A stretch of DNA of 64,000 nucleotides from Pseudomonas saxonica. Its GTDB lineage: Bacteria; Pseudomonadota; Gammaproteobacteria; Pseudomonadales; Pseudomonadaceae. A program made the position numbers and the translations under genes. Shown here in pieces: positions 7,999 to 20,252 of the stretch (positions within the stretch are counted from its first letter, which is position 1; each line of letters begins with the position of its first letter). The stretch spans positions 239,113 through 303,112 of the forward strand of contig NZ_VFIO01000005.1 of assembly GCF_007858365.1 (NCBI RefSeq), in the 5' to 3' direction. The notes under the pieces are model-generated. The model was not told where the DNA came from. It saw only the letters and a program-made list of their open reading frames with translations, and did not search any database.

Positions 7999-10900
7999 TT
8001 ATAACGATGGTTTAGCGTCAGTGCTATCCGAAAAGTCTGAAATAGACATACGAAGAAAGGAAGCTGCGAACTCTTCCGCAGATAACGGCACGCTGACGAG
8101 GTATCCCTGTATCTGTTCGCAGCCTTCTTTAGCCAAGAAATCCTGTTGTGCCTGGGTTTCTACACCTTCGGCGATGATGGTCAGTTGCATGCTGCGCCCC
8201 AGTGCAATGATGGCGCGGACGATGGCGACATCATCGGCATCATCCGGGAGCCCGCGGATAAATGACTGGTCGATTTTCAGCGTGTTGAGCGGTAAACGTT
8301 TGAGGTAACTGAGGGAGGAATACCCGGTGCCGAAGTCATCAATGGCCAGTTGCACGCCAAGCTGCTTGAGCTTATGCAAGACGTCCAGCGCTTCTTCGGT
8401 TTGACTCATGATGAAGTTTTCGGTGATCTCCAGCTGTAATGCATCTGGCTCAAGGGAGTAACTTTTGAGCAGCTCTTGAATGCGTGCCAGCAGCGCGGGT
8501 TGGCGCAGTTGTGTGCCCGACAAGTTGACGGACACGGGCCCGAAGGGCTCATACAGTTGTTTCCATGCATTTAATTGTTGGCAGGCGTGCTCAAGTACCC
8601 AATCGCCGATGGGAATGATCATGCCGTTTTCTTCGGCCAGAACGATGAAGCGATCAGGCGGGATGTTTCCCAGGTCAGGATGGTTCCAGCGAATCAGTGC
8701 TTCAGCCCCCACCAGGCTATGGTCTTTCAGGCTTATTTTGGGTTGGTAAGACAAGGACAACTGGCCGCGCTCCATTGCACGGCGCAGTTCTTGTTCCAGC
8801 AGGACTCGCGCACTGGCTTGGGCAGTCAGGTCATGGGTGTAGCGTTCAATACGGTTGCGCCCTTTAAGCTTTGAGCGGTACATCGCCGCGTCGGCGTTTT
8901 TGACCAGTGTGGCGACGTCGGTTCCGTCATCGGGGTAAATACTGGCGCCGATGCTGGCACTGATAAAAAGCTCATGTTCACCTGCAACAAAGGGGGCGTT
9001 GAAACAGGCCAGTAGCTTGTTGGCAATCAGCTCGGCATCGCTGGGGTTCTTGAGTGCCGGCAGCAAGATGATGAACTCGTCACCACCCTGGCGGGCCACG
9101 GTGTCGATGTCCCGCAACTGCTCTTTCAGGCGGGTAGCGATAGCATTTAGCAACAGGTCGCCAATGGGGTGGCCAAGGCTGTCGTTGATGTTTTTGAAAC
9201 GGTCCAGATCGAGAAATAATACGGCACCTTGTTGGCCATACCGATCGGGTTCGCTGAGCGCCTGTTGCAACCGGTTTTCAAACAGCAAGCGGTTGGGGAG
9301 GTTAGTCAGCGGGTCATGGTGTGCCTGATGATCGAGGCGGTCTTGTGCGTGTTTGAGGCTGGATATATCGGCAAAAACGGCCACGAAGTGGGTGATTTTG
9401 TGGTCACTGTCGTATACCGCACTGATGGTCATCCAGCAGGGGTAAGTCTCGCCATTTTTACGCTTGTTGCAGATTTCCCCCTGCCAGTGCCCTTCGTTGG
9501 ACAGCTGATGCCACATCGAGACATAGAAAGCGCTGTCATGTTGCCCTGACGCCATTAAGCGTGATGACTGGCCCAAAGCGTCACGCTCGCTATAACCGGT
9601 GATTTCTGTAAAGGCGCGATTGACCGCAGTGATGTTTTGCTGCGGGTCTGTGAAGATGATGCCTTCAGCCGTACTGTCAAAAACCGTTGCCGTTTGCAGT
9701 AGTTTTTCCTGCATGAGCTGGCTTTCGCTGATATCGCGGGCGATGGTCAGCATGCAGTTTTCGTTGCCAATCATCAGAGGTCGAGTGGATATTTCGCAGA
9801 GCAATGTGCGTCCGTCCCGATGCCGCACGCTGCATTGGAAATCACGTACAAAGCCCTGTTGATCAAGGAGTGCCAACAGCTCGATACGCTGCTGCGGGTC
9901 GGCCCACAACCCTAGCTCCAGTGTTGAGCGGTACAGGGCGTCTGAGCTGCAGTAACCGCTGATATGACTGAAGCCTTCATTGACCTCGATTAACAGGCCA
10001 TCGCGTTGTCGGGTCAGTAAAAGACCATCAGGCGATGCATGAAAGGCTTTGGCGAACTTTTCTTCAGAAAGGCGTAGCGCTTCTTCGGTCTCTTTTGACT
10101 GGCTGATGTTGATCATCAAGCCCCGCAGCACGGGCTGTTGGTTGTGGGTCGTTATGCTGACAATGTCTCTTATCCACAAGGTTTTTCTGTGGGCGGTTAT
10201 GACGCGATAGTCAACGCTGTGATCGCGTCCGCTACTGATCTCCTCATCGCAATAAGCGTGAACCCACGGTAGGTCGTCGGGGTGAACAAGACGGCTCCTG
10301 AAACCCTCAAGTAGCCAGTCACTTAGCGGATAGCCGAGCAAAGCTCCTGCCTGTGGAGACACGTAGCTGTAATTGTAATTATCCAAACGTACTTCCCAAG
10401 AAATCGCGCAAAGGCTTTCTATCAGGCCTCTGTAGTGATATTCGCTGCTGCGTAGCGCTTGCTCGAGGGCAATGCGTCGAGAGATTTCGCTGCTCAAGCG
10501 GCGATTGATACGAATGACAACGATCAGCACGGTCATCAGTAACAATACGCCAGGCAGGGCATAGGTCAGCAGGGTATGCCACACCGGGGAGTAGTCGCTT
10601 GTTGAGCCTATCCAGCGCTCTTGTATGGCCTCTGTCTGGGCGGGGGTGATGTCAGCCAGTACTTTGTCGAGAATCCCTGCCCATAGGGTCTCGTCTTTCG
10701 GGGTGGCCATGGCCAGTTGGTACCGATAGGGCGTTTCGCCACTCACATAAAGGCCGTTGAGCTTGAGTTGGCGCATGCTCCAAACACTGGAGGCCAAGTC
10801 CCCGACCATGGCATCCACTTGATCGGTGGCTAACGCCTGAAGAGCGGAACTTACGTTGGGAAGCGCGACAATGTTCAAGTCGGGATGCTGGGCTTGAAGC

Positions 10901-11370
10901 AATTCATGGGGTGCATAGTTTTCGACCACGGCGACTTTGAGACCATACAGCTCTTTAATGCTGTGAGGCGCTGGTCCGTCTTTGTGGGCGAGGATGACGA
11001 TGGGGAAGTCGAGATAAGGGCGGGTGAAGGCAAGGCTTTTTTGGCGTTCGGGGGTGGACATGATGCCCGATAGCCAATCGATTTCCTTGGCTTTGGCCAT
11101 TTCAAGTACGTGGGTCCAGCTATGGGGTTCAACCGGTTTGATTGTTACGCCCAAACGTTTTTCGATCAGCGTTACGTAGTCAGCGGCCAGACCTGTATAG
11201 AGGCCATCCTGATCGCGGAACTCGAATGGCGGCCATGAGGCATCGATGCCAAGACGCAGTTGTGGGTGATCGTTGAGCCAGTGCTGTTCTTCATCGGTGA
11301 GCGTTAATGCGCCAACTTCAGTCGTCCAAGCAATAAATGACAGGAACAGGACAGCAAGCGATCGTGGCAT
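7999..11370 (-). CDS. Periplasmic-sensor PAS-GGDEF-EAL cyclic-di-GMP protein
   Basis: Start set at ATG 11370, where a signal peptide (MPRSLAVLFLSFIAW) begins; the open frame extends further upstream but is not protein-like. 1123 residues: a periplasmic solute-binding domain (about 25-255), a transmembrane helix (268-288), three PAS/PAC units (about 305-680), GGDEF (762-766) with an RxxD inhibitory site (753-756), then EAL (890-892). The EAL domain keeps LQLEITE and DDFGTGYSSL. Both active sites look intact, so it may make and degrade cyclic-di-GMP in response to a periplasmic ligand. It is a single gene between the tRNA and rpoD. Confidence 0.9.
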   Translation of the reverse strand: MPRSLAVLFLSFIAWTTEVGALTLTDEEQHWLNDHPQLRLGIDASWPPFEFRDQDGLYTGLAADYVTLIEKRLGVTIKPVEPHSWTHVLEMAKAKEIDWLSGIMSTPERQKSLAFTRPYLDFPIVILAHKDGPAPHSIKELYGLKVAVVENYAPHELLQAQHPDLNIVALPNVSSALQALATDQVDAMVGDLASSVWSMRQLKLNGLYVSGETPYRYQLAMATPKDETLWAGILDKVLADITPAQTEAIQERWIGSTSDYSPVWHTLLTYALPGVLLLMTVLIVVIRINRRLSSEISRRIALEQALRSSEYHYRGLIESLCAISWEVRLDNYNYSYVSPQAGALLGYPLSDWLLEGFRSRLVHPDDLPWVHAYCDEEISSGRDHSVDYRVITAHRKTLWIRDIVSITTHNQQPVLRGLMINISQSKETEEALRLSEEKFAKAFHASPDGLLLTRQRDGLLIEVNEGFSHISGYCSSDALYRSTLELGLWADPQQRIELLALLDQQGFVRDFQCSVRHRDGRTLLCEISTRPLMIGNENCMLTIARDISESQLMQEKLLQTATVFDSTAEGIIFTDPQQNITAVNRAFTEITGYSERDALGQSSRLMASGQHDSAFYVSMWHQLSNEGHWQGEICNKRKNGETYPCWMTISAVYDSDHKITHFVAVFADISSLKHAQDRLDHQAHHDPLTNLPNRLLFENRLQQALSEPDRYGQQGAVLFLDLDRFKNINDSLGHPIGDLLLNAIATRLKEQLRDIDTVARQGGDEFIILLPALKNPSDAELIANKLLACFNAPFVAGEHELFISASIGASIYPDDGTDVATLVKNADAAMYRSKLKGRNRIERYTHDLTAQASARVLLEQELRRAMERGQLSLSYQPKISLKDHSLVGAEALIRWNHPDLGNIPPDRFIVLAEENGMIIPIGDWVLEHACQQLNAWKQLYEPFGPVSVNLSGTQLRQPALLARIQELLKSYSLEPDALQLEITENFIMSQTEEALDVLHKLKQLGVQLAIDDFGTGYSSLSYLKRLPLNTLKIDQSFIRGLPDDADDVAIVRAIIALGRSMQLTIIAEGVETQAQQDFLAKEGCEQIQGYLVSVPLSAEEFAASFLRMSISDFSDSTDAKPSL

Positions 11371-11447
11371 GCGCTTCTCGAAATACACTCCAAAGCGAGG
11401 AGTGTAGTTGGACTGTAGCGCGGGGAGGGGTATCAGGCATAAAACAA

Positions 11448-11473
11448 AACCCCCGGCAGGGCCGGGGGTTTTG
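11448..11473 (-). terminator. Terminator after rpoD
   Basis: Strong hairpin AACCCCCGGC / GCCGGGGGTT with flanking A and T runs on both sides, so it can work in both directions. It lies just after the rpoD stop. Confidence 0.9.
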
Positions 11474-11476
11474 GTC

Positions 11477-13324
<1,848 letters not shown>

Positions 13325-13392
13325 AACACCCTATCCACTGAAGGTCTTGGCGGGCAAAAAAACAAGCCGAGGATTATACCTTAGCTATGACC

Positions 13393-15342
13393 TCACGCGC
13401 CAGTTGAGGTCGGGTTTGTTGCGCAATTGTTACGACCCAGAAGGTCAAGTAACTGTTGCTTCTCCTCGCTACTGAGCTCGCCTTGACGTGCTTTTCGAAG
13501 AAGTTGCTCTAGATTTCGCTCGCGTTGGCGAGCTGACAGGCTAGTTATGGTGTCAAAAAACTGTTGTTCAAGGTTGTCGGCATCAATTAGCCATTCCTTT
13601 TCCAGCAGCCTTTGTAGTAATCGGCCTTGTTCTGTCCCATGCCAGCGGGACAGCAACTGTATGGAGCTTAGCTTAGGATTTTTCTGTACGGCCTCTACCA
13701 GAGCAATCAGTAGTTGATTGTTTGTCTGGTCTTCTGCGGCAAAGTGCCCCGCATCTTCAACTTTTTTTGCCAATTGCGGATGGTGCAGCAAAGTCCGTAA
13801 GGCCGTTAGCGTAGGGGGTTCAACCCCGACAGGAATCCAGGCTTGTTCACGCTCCCCGCCGCGTTTGCCTTTTTTGTCCCAGGGTTTGTTTTCCCATTTC
13901 TTGCCGGCAGCACCGGTTTTTTTGGGTGTCCATTCCTGCTGGGGGAGGTACGTGTCCGGTTGCTGGAAGTCGCTGTAATCCGGCATGGCATCGTAATCGA
14001 TGCCCGGGTCATAGGCGGGTTGGGACGGCGCGGGGGCTTTTTGTGCCAGTTGGCTGACGGTCTCGCTGGTCAGGCCGGTGATCTCGCTAAGGCGCTGGCG
14101 CATCAATGTTCGAAGGTTGGCGCCGGGTACTTTATCGATCAGCGGTGCTGCCAGGGTGGCCATATGAGCCTTGCCTTCGAGCGAGCGCGGGTCGGCCTCT
14201 TCGGTCAGTTGCTGGAAGAAGTAATCGGCCAGGGGTTGTGCGTGCTGGTTGATTCGGGCCTTGAATGCATCGGTGCCTTCAGAGCGCACGAGGGTGTCCG
14301 GGTCTTCGCCTTCGGGCAGAAACAGAAACCGGGCGCGTCGGCCGTCTTGCAGGCATGGCAATGTCGCTTCAAGTGCGCGCCAGGCGGCATTGCGACCCGC
14401 CTGATCACCGTCAAAGCAGAACAGTACGCTGGGCACGACCCGAAACAGGCGCTTCATGTGCTCTTCGCTGGTGGCGGTACCCAGCGTGGCCACGGCATTG
14501 CGCAAGCCTTGCTGGGCGAGTGCGATGACGTCCATGTAGCCCTCGACCACAATGATTTCATCGAGGCTGCGGTTAAACTTGCGCGCTTCGAACAGCCCGT
14601 ACAACTCCTGGCCTTTGTGAAAGACCGGGGTTTCAGGGGAGTTCAGGTATTTGGGTTTGTCGTCGCCTAGCACCCTGCCGCCGAATGCGATGATGCGCCC
14701 GCGGCTGTCGCGGATTGGAAACATCACGCGATCACGAAAGCGGTCATAGCGCTTGCCGGTTTCGGCATTCTCGACCAGCAGGCCGGCGTCAATCATCGCT
14801 TTTTGCTGGAGGGTGTCACTGCTCAGGTGTTTGTACAGGTTGTCCCAGCCTGGCGGTGCGAATCCTAGCCCAAAATCGCGGGCTATTTCGCCGGTCAGGC
14901 CACGGCCTTTGAGGTAGTCCACGGCCGCTTTTCTGGCGGGGTGGCTTTTCAAGGCCTGGCGATAAAACTCAGCCGCAGCAGTAAGGAGCGGGTACAGCGG
15001 AGAGTCAGTGGGCTGCCGCGGTTTGTGCGGGCGTCCACTCTCCTCTCGGGGGATTTCCATGCCCGCGGCTTTGGCCAGTTCTTCGACGGCCTGGGGAAAG
15101 TCCAGGTTGTCGTGGTCCATGATGAAGCCGAGGGCGTTACCGCCAGCGCCGCAGCCAAAGCAGTAATAAAACTGTTTGTCCGGGCTGACGCTGAAAGACG
15201 GCGTTTTTTCTTTGTGGAAGGGGCAGCAGGCGGTGTAGTTTTTGCCGGCTTTCTTCATTTGCACGCGTGAGCTAACGACATCGACGATGTCGGTACGGTT
15301 CAGAAGGTCGTCAATAAAGCTCTGGGGAATTAGCCCGGCCAT
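13393..15342 (-). CDS. dnaG: DNA primase
   Basis: 649 residues from the ATG at 15342 (MAGLIPQSFID), the conserved primase start; an upstream ATG at 15369 is less likely. The CHC2 zinc site is C40, H43, C61, C64. The toprim core contains VVEGYMDVIALA and CFDGDQAGRNA. The C-terminal third would bind the replicative helicase DnaB. It lies 69 bp upstream of rpoD on the same strand. Confidence 0.98.
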   Translation of the reverse strand: MAGLIPQSFIDDLLNRTDIVDVVSSRVQMKKAGKNYTACCPFHKEKTPSFSVSPDKQFYYCFGCGAGGNALGFIMDHDNLDFPQAVEELAKAAGMEIPREESGRPHKPRQPTDSPLYPLLTAAAEFYRQALKSHPARKAAVDYLKGRGLTGEIARDFGLGFAPPGWDNLYKHLSSDTLQQKAMIDAGLLVENAETGKRYDRFRDRVMFPIRDSRGRIIAFGGRVLGDDKPKYLNSPETPVFHKGQELYGLFEARKFNRSLDEIIVVEGYMDVIALAQQGLRNAVATLGTATSEEHMKRLFRVVPSVLFCFDGDQAGRNAAWRALEATLPCLQDGRRARFLFLPEGEDPDTLVRSEGTDAFKARINQHAQPLADYFFQQLTEEADPRSLEGKAHMATLAAPLIDKVPGANLRTLMRQRLSEITGLTSETVSQLAQKAPAPSQPAYDPGIDYDAMPDYSDFQQPDTYLPQQEWTPKKTGAAGKKWENKPWDKKGKRGGEREQAWIPVGVEPPTLTALRTLLHHPQLAKKVEDAGHFAAEDQTNNQLLIALVEAVQKNPKLSSIQLLSRWHGTEQGRLLQRLLEKEWLIDADNLEQQFFDTITSLSARQRERNLEQLLRKARQGELSSEEKQQLLDLLGRNNCATNPTSTGA

Positions 15343-15817
15343 GGCGTTCTCGTCATCACTGCGCAGCATTAACCTGCATAAAAGGCGTGGTCATCAAAGC
15401 GTGCAGGCAAGGGCTTTGCCGGGTTGCAAGACGTCTGCTCAATCATGTGGGGGAAGTGTATCTGTCGAAACACCGCTGATCATTAAGTAATCAGTGTAAA
15501 TGGCTTCGGTAGGTGTAGCGCTCTGAGTTCCGCTGTTGGCCAATGGCTGGCCTCGGATAGCTCAATAAGCAGGCACGTGAGGAGTGCCTTGGGCTGATCG
15601 TCTTTGAGGAGAATCAGAGGGGTGTGCTCGTCGGTAGCCTTGGAAGGCTCGTCAGTAAAGACGTGCACCGCTGGCTATTAGGCCAGGTCTGACGTGAAAA
15701 AGCGTTTTGTCGCGGTCGCATCTGCGGCCTTGACAGTGTTGCGTGTAACTTGCTGCAACTGCCTACGGCCCGGCTTTAGGCCGGGCTTGGCAGAAGCATG
15801 CAACGAACGTCTGTGTA
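15343..15817. other. dnaG-rpsU spacer without a convincing gene
   Basis: 475 bp. A 61-codon frame from a GTG (15483-15668, minus) has no recognisable motif and is not supported. The rpsU terminator hairpin lies at its right side. A yqeY (GatB-like) gene, present here in P. aeruginosa as I recall, is absent. Confidence 0.6.
15768..15786 (-). terminator. Hairpin downstream of rpsU
   Basis: Perfect 7-bp stem GCCCGGC / GCCGGGC with a 5-nt loop, 32 bp after the rpsU stop on the minus strand. There is no long T-tract, so termination may be partial, leaving read-through to dnaG. Confidence 0.55.
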
Positions 15818-16033
15818 TTAGTACAGACGAACGGCGCGGCGCTGCTCGCGCTGAACTTTCTTCGCGTGACGCTTAACAGCAGCTGCTGCTTTACGCTTAC
15901 GCTCAGAAGTCGGCTTCTCGTAAAATTCGCGGCTGCGAACTTCAGCCAGAACACCGGCTTTTTCGCAGGAGCGCTTGAAACGACGCAGAGCTACGTCGAA
16001 GGGTTCGTTCTCTTTTACTTTGACGGCTGGCAT
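15818..16033 (-). CDS. rpsU: 30S ribosomal protein S21
   Basis: 71 residues, exactly the S21 length. The sequence ([20 protein letters not shown], then a highly basic C-terminus with [14 protein letters not shown]) is diagnostic. S21 sits at the anti-Shine-Dalgarno end of 16S rRNA and helps initiation. It heads the rpsU-dnaG-rpoD group and diverges from tsaD. Confidence 0.99.
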
Positions 16034-16231
16034 CCAGAGCTACCTTCATTCATTACCGGGGTCAACGTCTCAAGGCAAAATCGCGTTGGAAGACGTCGGT
16101 TTTTAAGGGTTGCGGATGTTAACCCCTCATCGCCCGGAATGCAAAGCCTCTGATCGAAAACCGCTAGCCGGGGGCGGGAGTGGCGACTATTATGCGCGCC
16201 TTCGAATTTAGCCTCTACAAGGCGTAAACCC

Positions 16232-17257
16232 ATGCTAGTACTGGGATTAGAAACTTCCTGCGACGAAACCGGCGTCGCGCTCTACGACAGTGAACGCGGG
16301 CTTTTGGCCGATGCACTGTTCAGTCAGATTGATCTGCACCGCGCTTATGGCGGTGTCGTTCCCGAGCTTGCCTCACGCGATCATGTGCGTCGCATGCTGC
16401 CTTTGATTCGTCAGGTTCTTGCTGAGGCCGATTGTGTGCCTACAGAGATTGACGCCATCGCTTACACAGCAGGCCCTGGATTGGTCGGGGCCCTTCTGGT
16501 TGGGGCCTCTTGCGCTCAGGCGCTGGCTTTTGCCTGGGGTATTCCGGCCCTTGGCGTACACCACATGGAAGGCCACTTGCTGGCTCCGATGCTGGAAGAG
16601 CTGCCGCCGGAGTTTCCGTTCGTCGCTTTGTTGGTATCAGGTGGTCATACCCAGTTGGTGCGTGTTGACGGTATCGGCCGATATGAGTTGCTCGGTGAAA
16701 CCCTCGATGATGCTGCCGGGGAGGCGTTCGACAAAACAGCCAAGATGATGGGGCTCAACTATCCGGGCGGGCCAGAGATCGCGCGTCTGGCGTCTCAGGG
16801 TGTTGCGGGGCGATTTGTGTTCCCCAAGCCAATGACAGATCGTCCAGGGCTGGCATTCAGCTTCAGCGGTCTTAAAACCTTCGCCTTGAATACGTGGCAG
16901 CGCTGTGTCGCGGCGGGCGATGATCTTGATCAGGCTCGCTGTGACATCGCCCTGGCTTTCCAGCAAGCGGTGGTCGAGACGCTGACCATCAAGTGCAAGC
17001 GCGCATTGAAGCAAGCTGGCATGCAGCGTCTGGTGATTGCGGGCGGAGTGAGTGCAAACAAGGCGTTGCGCGAATCACTCGAAAAAATGCTCGGTGGCAT
17101 GAATGGGCATGTTTACTACGCTCGCCCGGAGTTCTGCACGGATAACGGTGCCATGATTGCGTTTGCCGGTTGTCAGCGCTTGCAGGCGGGACAGCACGAA
17201 AGTCTGGCGATCAGCGTACAGGCGCGCTGGCCGATGGAGCAGTTGAAGCCTTTGTGA
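16232..17257 (+). CDS. tsaD: tRNA N6-adenosine threonylcarbamoyltransferase
   Basis: 341 residues, the usual TsaD (Gcp/YgjD) length. It starts with [14 protein letters not shown]. Metal ligands H111 and H115 sit in HHMEGHL, and the nucleotide-binding VSGGHTQLV and [11 protein letters not shown] segments are present. With TsaB, TsaC and TsaE it makes the t6A37 modification of ANN-decoding tRNAs. It is divergent from rpsU across a 198-bp promoter gap. Confidence 0.99.
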   Translation: MLVLGLETSCDETGVALYDSERGLLADALFSQIDLHRAYGGVVPELASRDHVRRMLPLIRQVLAEADCVPTEIDAIAYTAGPGLVGALLVGASCAQALAFAWGIPALGVHHMEGHLLAPMLEELPPEFPFVALLVSGGHTQLVRVDGIGRYELLGETLDDAAGEAFDKTAKMMGLNYPGGPEIARLASQGVAGRFVFPKPMTDRPGLAFSFSGLKTFALNTWQRCVAAGDDLDQARCDIALAFQQAVVETLTIKCKRALKQAGMQRLVIAGGVSANKALRESLEKMLGGMNGHVYYARPEFCTDNGAMIAFAGCQRLQAGQHESLAISVQARWPMEQLKPL

Positions 17258-17301
17258 GTCAGGGTTGGCAGATGAAGCTGGGTATTTTTCATTTGTCTGA
17301 T

Positions 17302-17871
17302 TCAGAAATGCCGTTCGCGCCCAGCCATAAGGTCGCGTAAATTACTGCGATGTCGCCACACGATCAGTGCCGTCAACGCGCTCATGGGTAGCAGGGCTGT
17401 GGGTGCTAGCCAGGCGAACAAGGGCAGGGTCAGCGGGGTGGCAATCAGTGCCGCCAGTGAACTGGTGCGGGTCAGCTGGAAGGTCAGTAGCCATGCGGTG
17501 ACCGCCATTAATGCCGCTGGCGGGTAAAGCCCCAGCAACATGCCGGCGGCAGTGGCGACCCCCTTGCCTCCACGAAAGCGGAAGTACAGCGGGTACATGT
17601 GGCCCACCACGGCGCAGGTACCGATCCAGGCTTGTTGCTGCATTGAAAGCCCGAGCTGGCTGGCCAACAGGACGGGGAGCAGGCCTTTGCACAGGTCGCC
17701 CAGCAAGGTCAGGATGGCGAGTTTTTTGCCAGCCAGACGCAACATGTTGGTCGCGCCGGCATTGCCTGAGCCGCTCATTCGCGGGTCGGGACTGCCCGTC
17801 AGGCGGCTGAGCAAAATGGCGAAGGACAGAGAGCCAAGCAGGTAGGCGAGGATCGCCAGTAACCAAAACAT
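17302..17871 (-). CDS. plsY: Acyl-phosphate glycerol-3-phosphate acyltransferase
   Basis: 189 residues, a multi-pass inner membrane protein. PlsY motifs are visible: [11 protein letters not shown] with the preceding Ser-Asp/Pro segment, [19 protein letters not shown], and the C-terminal [14 protein letters not shown]. It makes lysophosphatidic acid, the first step of membrane phospholipid synthesis. It is convergent with tsaD and divergent from folB. Confidence 0.97.
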   Translation of the reverse strand: MFWLLAILAYLLGSLSFAILLSRLTGSPDPRMSGSGNAGATNMLRLAGKKLAILTLLGDLCKGLLPVLLASQLGLSMQQQAWIGTCAVVGHMYPLYFRFRGGKGVATAAGMLLGLYPPAALMAVTAWLLTFQLTRTSSLAALIATPLTLPLFAWLAPTALLPMSALTALIVWRHRSNLRDLMAGRERHF

Positions 17872-17945
17872 GCTAACTATTCCGGGCGAGGATGCCCTGA
17901 TTCTAACGGCGCATTGCGCCCTTGTCGTGCTGCGGAGAAGAGTGC

Positions 17946-18299
17946 TTGGACAGAGTGTTTATCGAAGGCCTGGAAGTTGACACCGTGATTGGTGCTTATG
18001 ACTGGGAGCGTGGCATCCGCCAATGCCTGCGGCTTGATCTGAGTTTTGCGTGGGATAACCGCCCCGCTGCAGCGGGTGATGACCTGACGCTTGCCCTGGA
18101 TTACGCCAGTGTTTCCACGCGTGTTCAGGTGTTTGCTGAAGAGGCGCAATTTCAGTTGGTTGAAACCTTTGCCGAGCGTTTGGCTGAGGTATTGATGAGC
18201 GAGTTCAATATTCCGTGGTTGCGCCTTAAGTTGACCAAGCCGGGTGCAGTTGCAGCGGCTTCAGGTGTGGGTGTGGAGATTGAGCGCGGATGTCGCTAA
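17946..18299 (+). CDS. folB: Dihydroneopterin aldolase (FolB family)
   Basis: Start set at TTG 17946, 5 bp after GGAGAAG. This gives 117 residues beginning with the family N-terminus [21 protein letters not shown]; the TTG at 17922 has no comparable ribosome site. It converts dihydroneopterin to 6-hydroxymethyl-dihydropterin in folate synthesis. It overlaps folK by 10 bp, the next enzyme of the pathway. Confidence 0.93.
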   Translation: MDRVFIEGLEVDTVIGAYDWERGIRQCLRLDLSFAWDNRPAAAGDDLTLALDYASVSTRVQVFAEEAQFQLVETFAERLAEVLMSEFNIPWLRLKLTKPGAVAAASGVGVEIERGCR

Positions 18300-18826
18300 C
18301 TCAGGTTTACCTTGGCCTGGGCAGCAATGTCGAGCGTGAAAAAAATCTATGCGCAGGGCTTGATGCACTTGCTGGTTTTTTGCAGGACATGCGCTGTTCG
18401 CCGGTGTTCGAAAGTCAGCCTGTGGGTATCAAAAGCGGGCCTTTTTTCAATTTGGTGGTGGCGGCCAAAACTGATTTGCCATTGTTTGAGCTTAGTCGAC
18501 GTTTGAAGCTGATCGAGGCAGATAATGGGCGTTATGCCCAGGATCGCAAAGGTTTGCCGCTGGATATCGACGTGCTTTTTTACGGCAATCTGGTCGGTAA
18601 TTTTGATGGGTTGACCTTGCCCCGGGCAGAGATACTGACTAACGCTTTTGTACTGTGGCCACTGGCATTGATCGCACCCGAAAAGATTCATCCGGTTGAG
18701 GGTAAGCCCCTGGCCCAGATTTGGGCAGAGGCCCAGATAGACCAAGTACTTGCGCCAGCCGCTTTTGAATGGCGGGGCGAGCAGTTGACGCCAGGCTCGA
18801 TGCTGTCGACGAAGCGTAGCCGCTGA
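18290..18826 (+). CDS. folK: 6-hydroxymethyl-dihydropterin pyrophosphokinase
   Basis: 178 residues. Motifs YLGLGSNVEREKNL, PFFNLVVAAKTDL, and the ATP/Mg-binding RKGLPLDIDVLFYG are typical of HPPK. It transfers pyrophosphate from ATP to 6-hydroxymethyl-dihydropterin before dihydropteroate synthase. It is coupled to folB by overlap and convergent with cca. Confidence 0.96.
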   Translation: MSLTQVYLGLGSNVEREKNLCAGLDALAGFLQDMRCSPVFESQPVGIKSGPFFNLVVAAKTDLPLFELSRRLKLIEADNGRYAQDRKGLPLDIDVLFYGNLVGNFDGLTLPRAEILTNAFVLWPLALIAPEKIHPVEGKPLAQIWAEAQIDQVLAPAAFEWRGEQLTPGSMLSTKRSR

Positions 18827-18845
18827 CGAAGTACGAAGTACGAAG

Positions 18846-18925
18846 GCTGCGATCGACGACCAGGGCTCGCAGAAGCGACACGAGGTGGTGCCCTATTTAG
18901 CGACCGTTTGGCGCTTGATCGCAGC
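18846..18925. repeat. Inverted repeat between convergent folK and cca
   Basis: GCTGCGATC (18846-18854) is matched by GATCGCAGC (18917-18925). A short direct repeat, ACGAAGT, precedes it. This looks like a degenerate REP doublet and could help end both converging transcripts. Confidence 0.5.
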
Positions 18926-18937
18926 TTTTATCAGCGA

Positions 18938-20191
18938 TTACGAGGAGTGGGGCTCTCCCGCCTGAGCTTTTGCGGTCTCTTTGTAGGTTTGCAGTGCTTT
19001 TAGCCGTTCATGTTTGAGCGCTTCGCCCAGCTGTGGGCCTTTGAATCCTTGCTCCAGCAGCGGCTGAACCGCCACAGCCTGAGCGGCCCGTGCCGCACCG
19101 CGCAGGTAATCAGCCTGCAGATAAGGCCGGTTTTCCATCCCCAGACGTCCTTTGGCGTCCATTTCGCACGCCACAATAAACTCTTCAAAGCGCTGTGGTC
19201 GACGGTACACATCAAAACGTTGAAGCAGTTCCAGCAGTGTTGACGCTTTGAGTTCCAGAGCGCGATGACCATGGGTGTGGTATTCGCCCACCAATAGCGC
19301 CAGCTCCTGACAGTCACGCGGCACTTTGTAGCGCTCATTGACTGCAGTGATCAGCCGTAACCCTTTGTGTTCGTGGGCAATATGCCGGGGCCATTGGTCC
19401 TCGGGTGTCAATCCTTTGCCCAGATCGTGCAGCAGGCAAGCCCATCGCACAGTGAGGGGTTGACGGTGCAAGGCCGCCTGCTCAAGCACGCTGAGGGTAT
19501 GAAGGCCGCTGTCGATTTCGGGGTGATGTGCCGGTGGTTGTGGCACGCCAAAGAGTGCATTGACCTCAGGCAACAACACTTCGAGCGCCTCACAGCGACG
19601 CAACACTTCAATAAATACCTGAGGTTGATCTTCCATCAAGGCTCGGGAGATTTCTTTCCAGCAGCGCTCTGGGGTCAGTTCTTGCAGTTCGCCTGAGCGC
19701 GACAGTTGGCGCATCAGTTCCAGGGTTTCAGGTGCGATGCTGAAGCCAAGACCGGCATAGCGGGCCGCAAAACGGGCCACCCGCAGCACTCGCAAGGGAT
19801 CCTCGGCAAATGCCGGAGAAACATGGCGTAAAACTCGATCTTCAAGATCGCGCAGGCCGTGATAAGGATCAATGACATTGCCCGCGTCGTCCTCGGCCAT
19901 TGCGTTGATGGTCAGGTCTCGACGTATCAGGTCTTGCTCCAGCGTAACGTCGGGACTGGCGTGGAAAACAAATCCACCATAGCCGCGCCCGCTTTTTCTT
20001 TCAGTACGCGCCAGTGCGTATTCTTCACCTGTTTTAGGGTGAAGGAACACCGGGAAGTCAGTGCCTACAGGGCGATACCCTTGGGCCAGCATCTGCTCGG
20101 CGGTTGCGCCTACGACGACCCGGTCAATGTCTGTTACGGGTTTGCCCAGCAAGCGATCACGTACTGCGCCGCCAACTTTATAAATCTGCAT
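18938..20191 (-). CDS. cca: Multifunctional CCA tRNA nucleotidyltransferase
   Basis: 417 residues, class II Cca. N-terminal GGAVRD, the catalytic DID triad area, and [10 protein letters not shown] bind CTP/ATP and tRNA. A C-terminal HD domain (HTLSVLEQ...LLHDLGKG) carries the 2'-phosphodiesterase/phosphatase activity of the long form. It adds or repairs the tRNA 3' CCA end. Single gene, convergent with folK. Confidence 0.97.
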   Translation of the reverse strand: MQIYKVGGAVRDRLLGKPVTDIDRVVVGATAEQMLAQGYRPVGTDFPVFLHPKTGEEYALARTERKSGRGYGGFVFHASPDVTLEQDLIRRDLTINAMAEDDAGNVIDPYHGLRDLEDRVLRHVSPAFAEDPLRVLRVARFAARYAGLGFSIAPETLELMRQLSRSGELQELTPERCWKEISRALMEDQPQVFIEVLRRCEALEVLLPEVNALFGVPQPPAHHPEIDSGLHTLSVLEQAALHRQPLTVRWACLLHDLGKGLTPEDQWPRHIAHEHKGLRLITAVNERYKVPRDCQELALLVGEYHTHGHRALELKASTLLELLQRFDVYRRPQRFEEFIVACEMDAKGRLGMENRPYLQADYLRGAARAAQAVAVQPLLEQGFKGPQLGEALKHERLKALQTYKETAKAQAGEPHSS

Positions 20192-20252
20192 AAAAAACCT
20201 CCGTTAGCGGCACAGGATAGCCCCTGTACGCCGTTAACGGAGGCTCCGTGTG

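Noticed and set aside
15483..15668. 61-codon frame in the dnaG-rpsU spacer
   Set aside because: GTG start, no ribosome site, no family resemblance, not YqeY.
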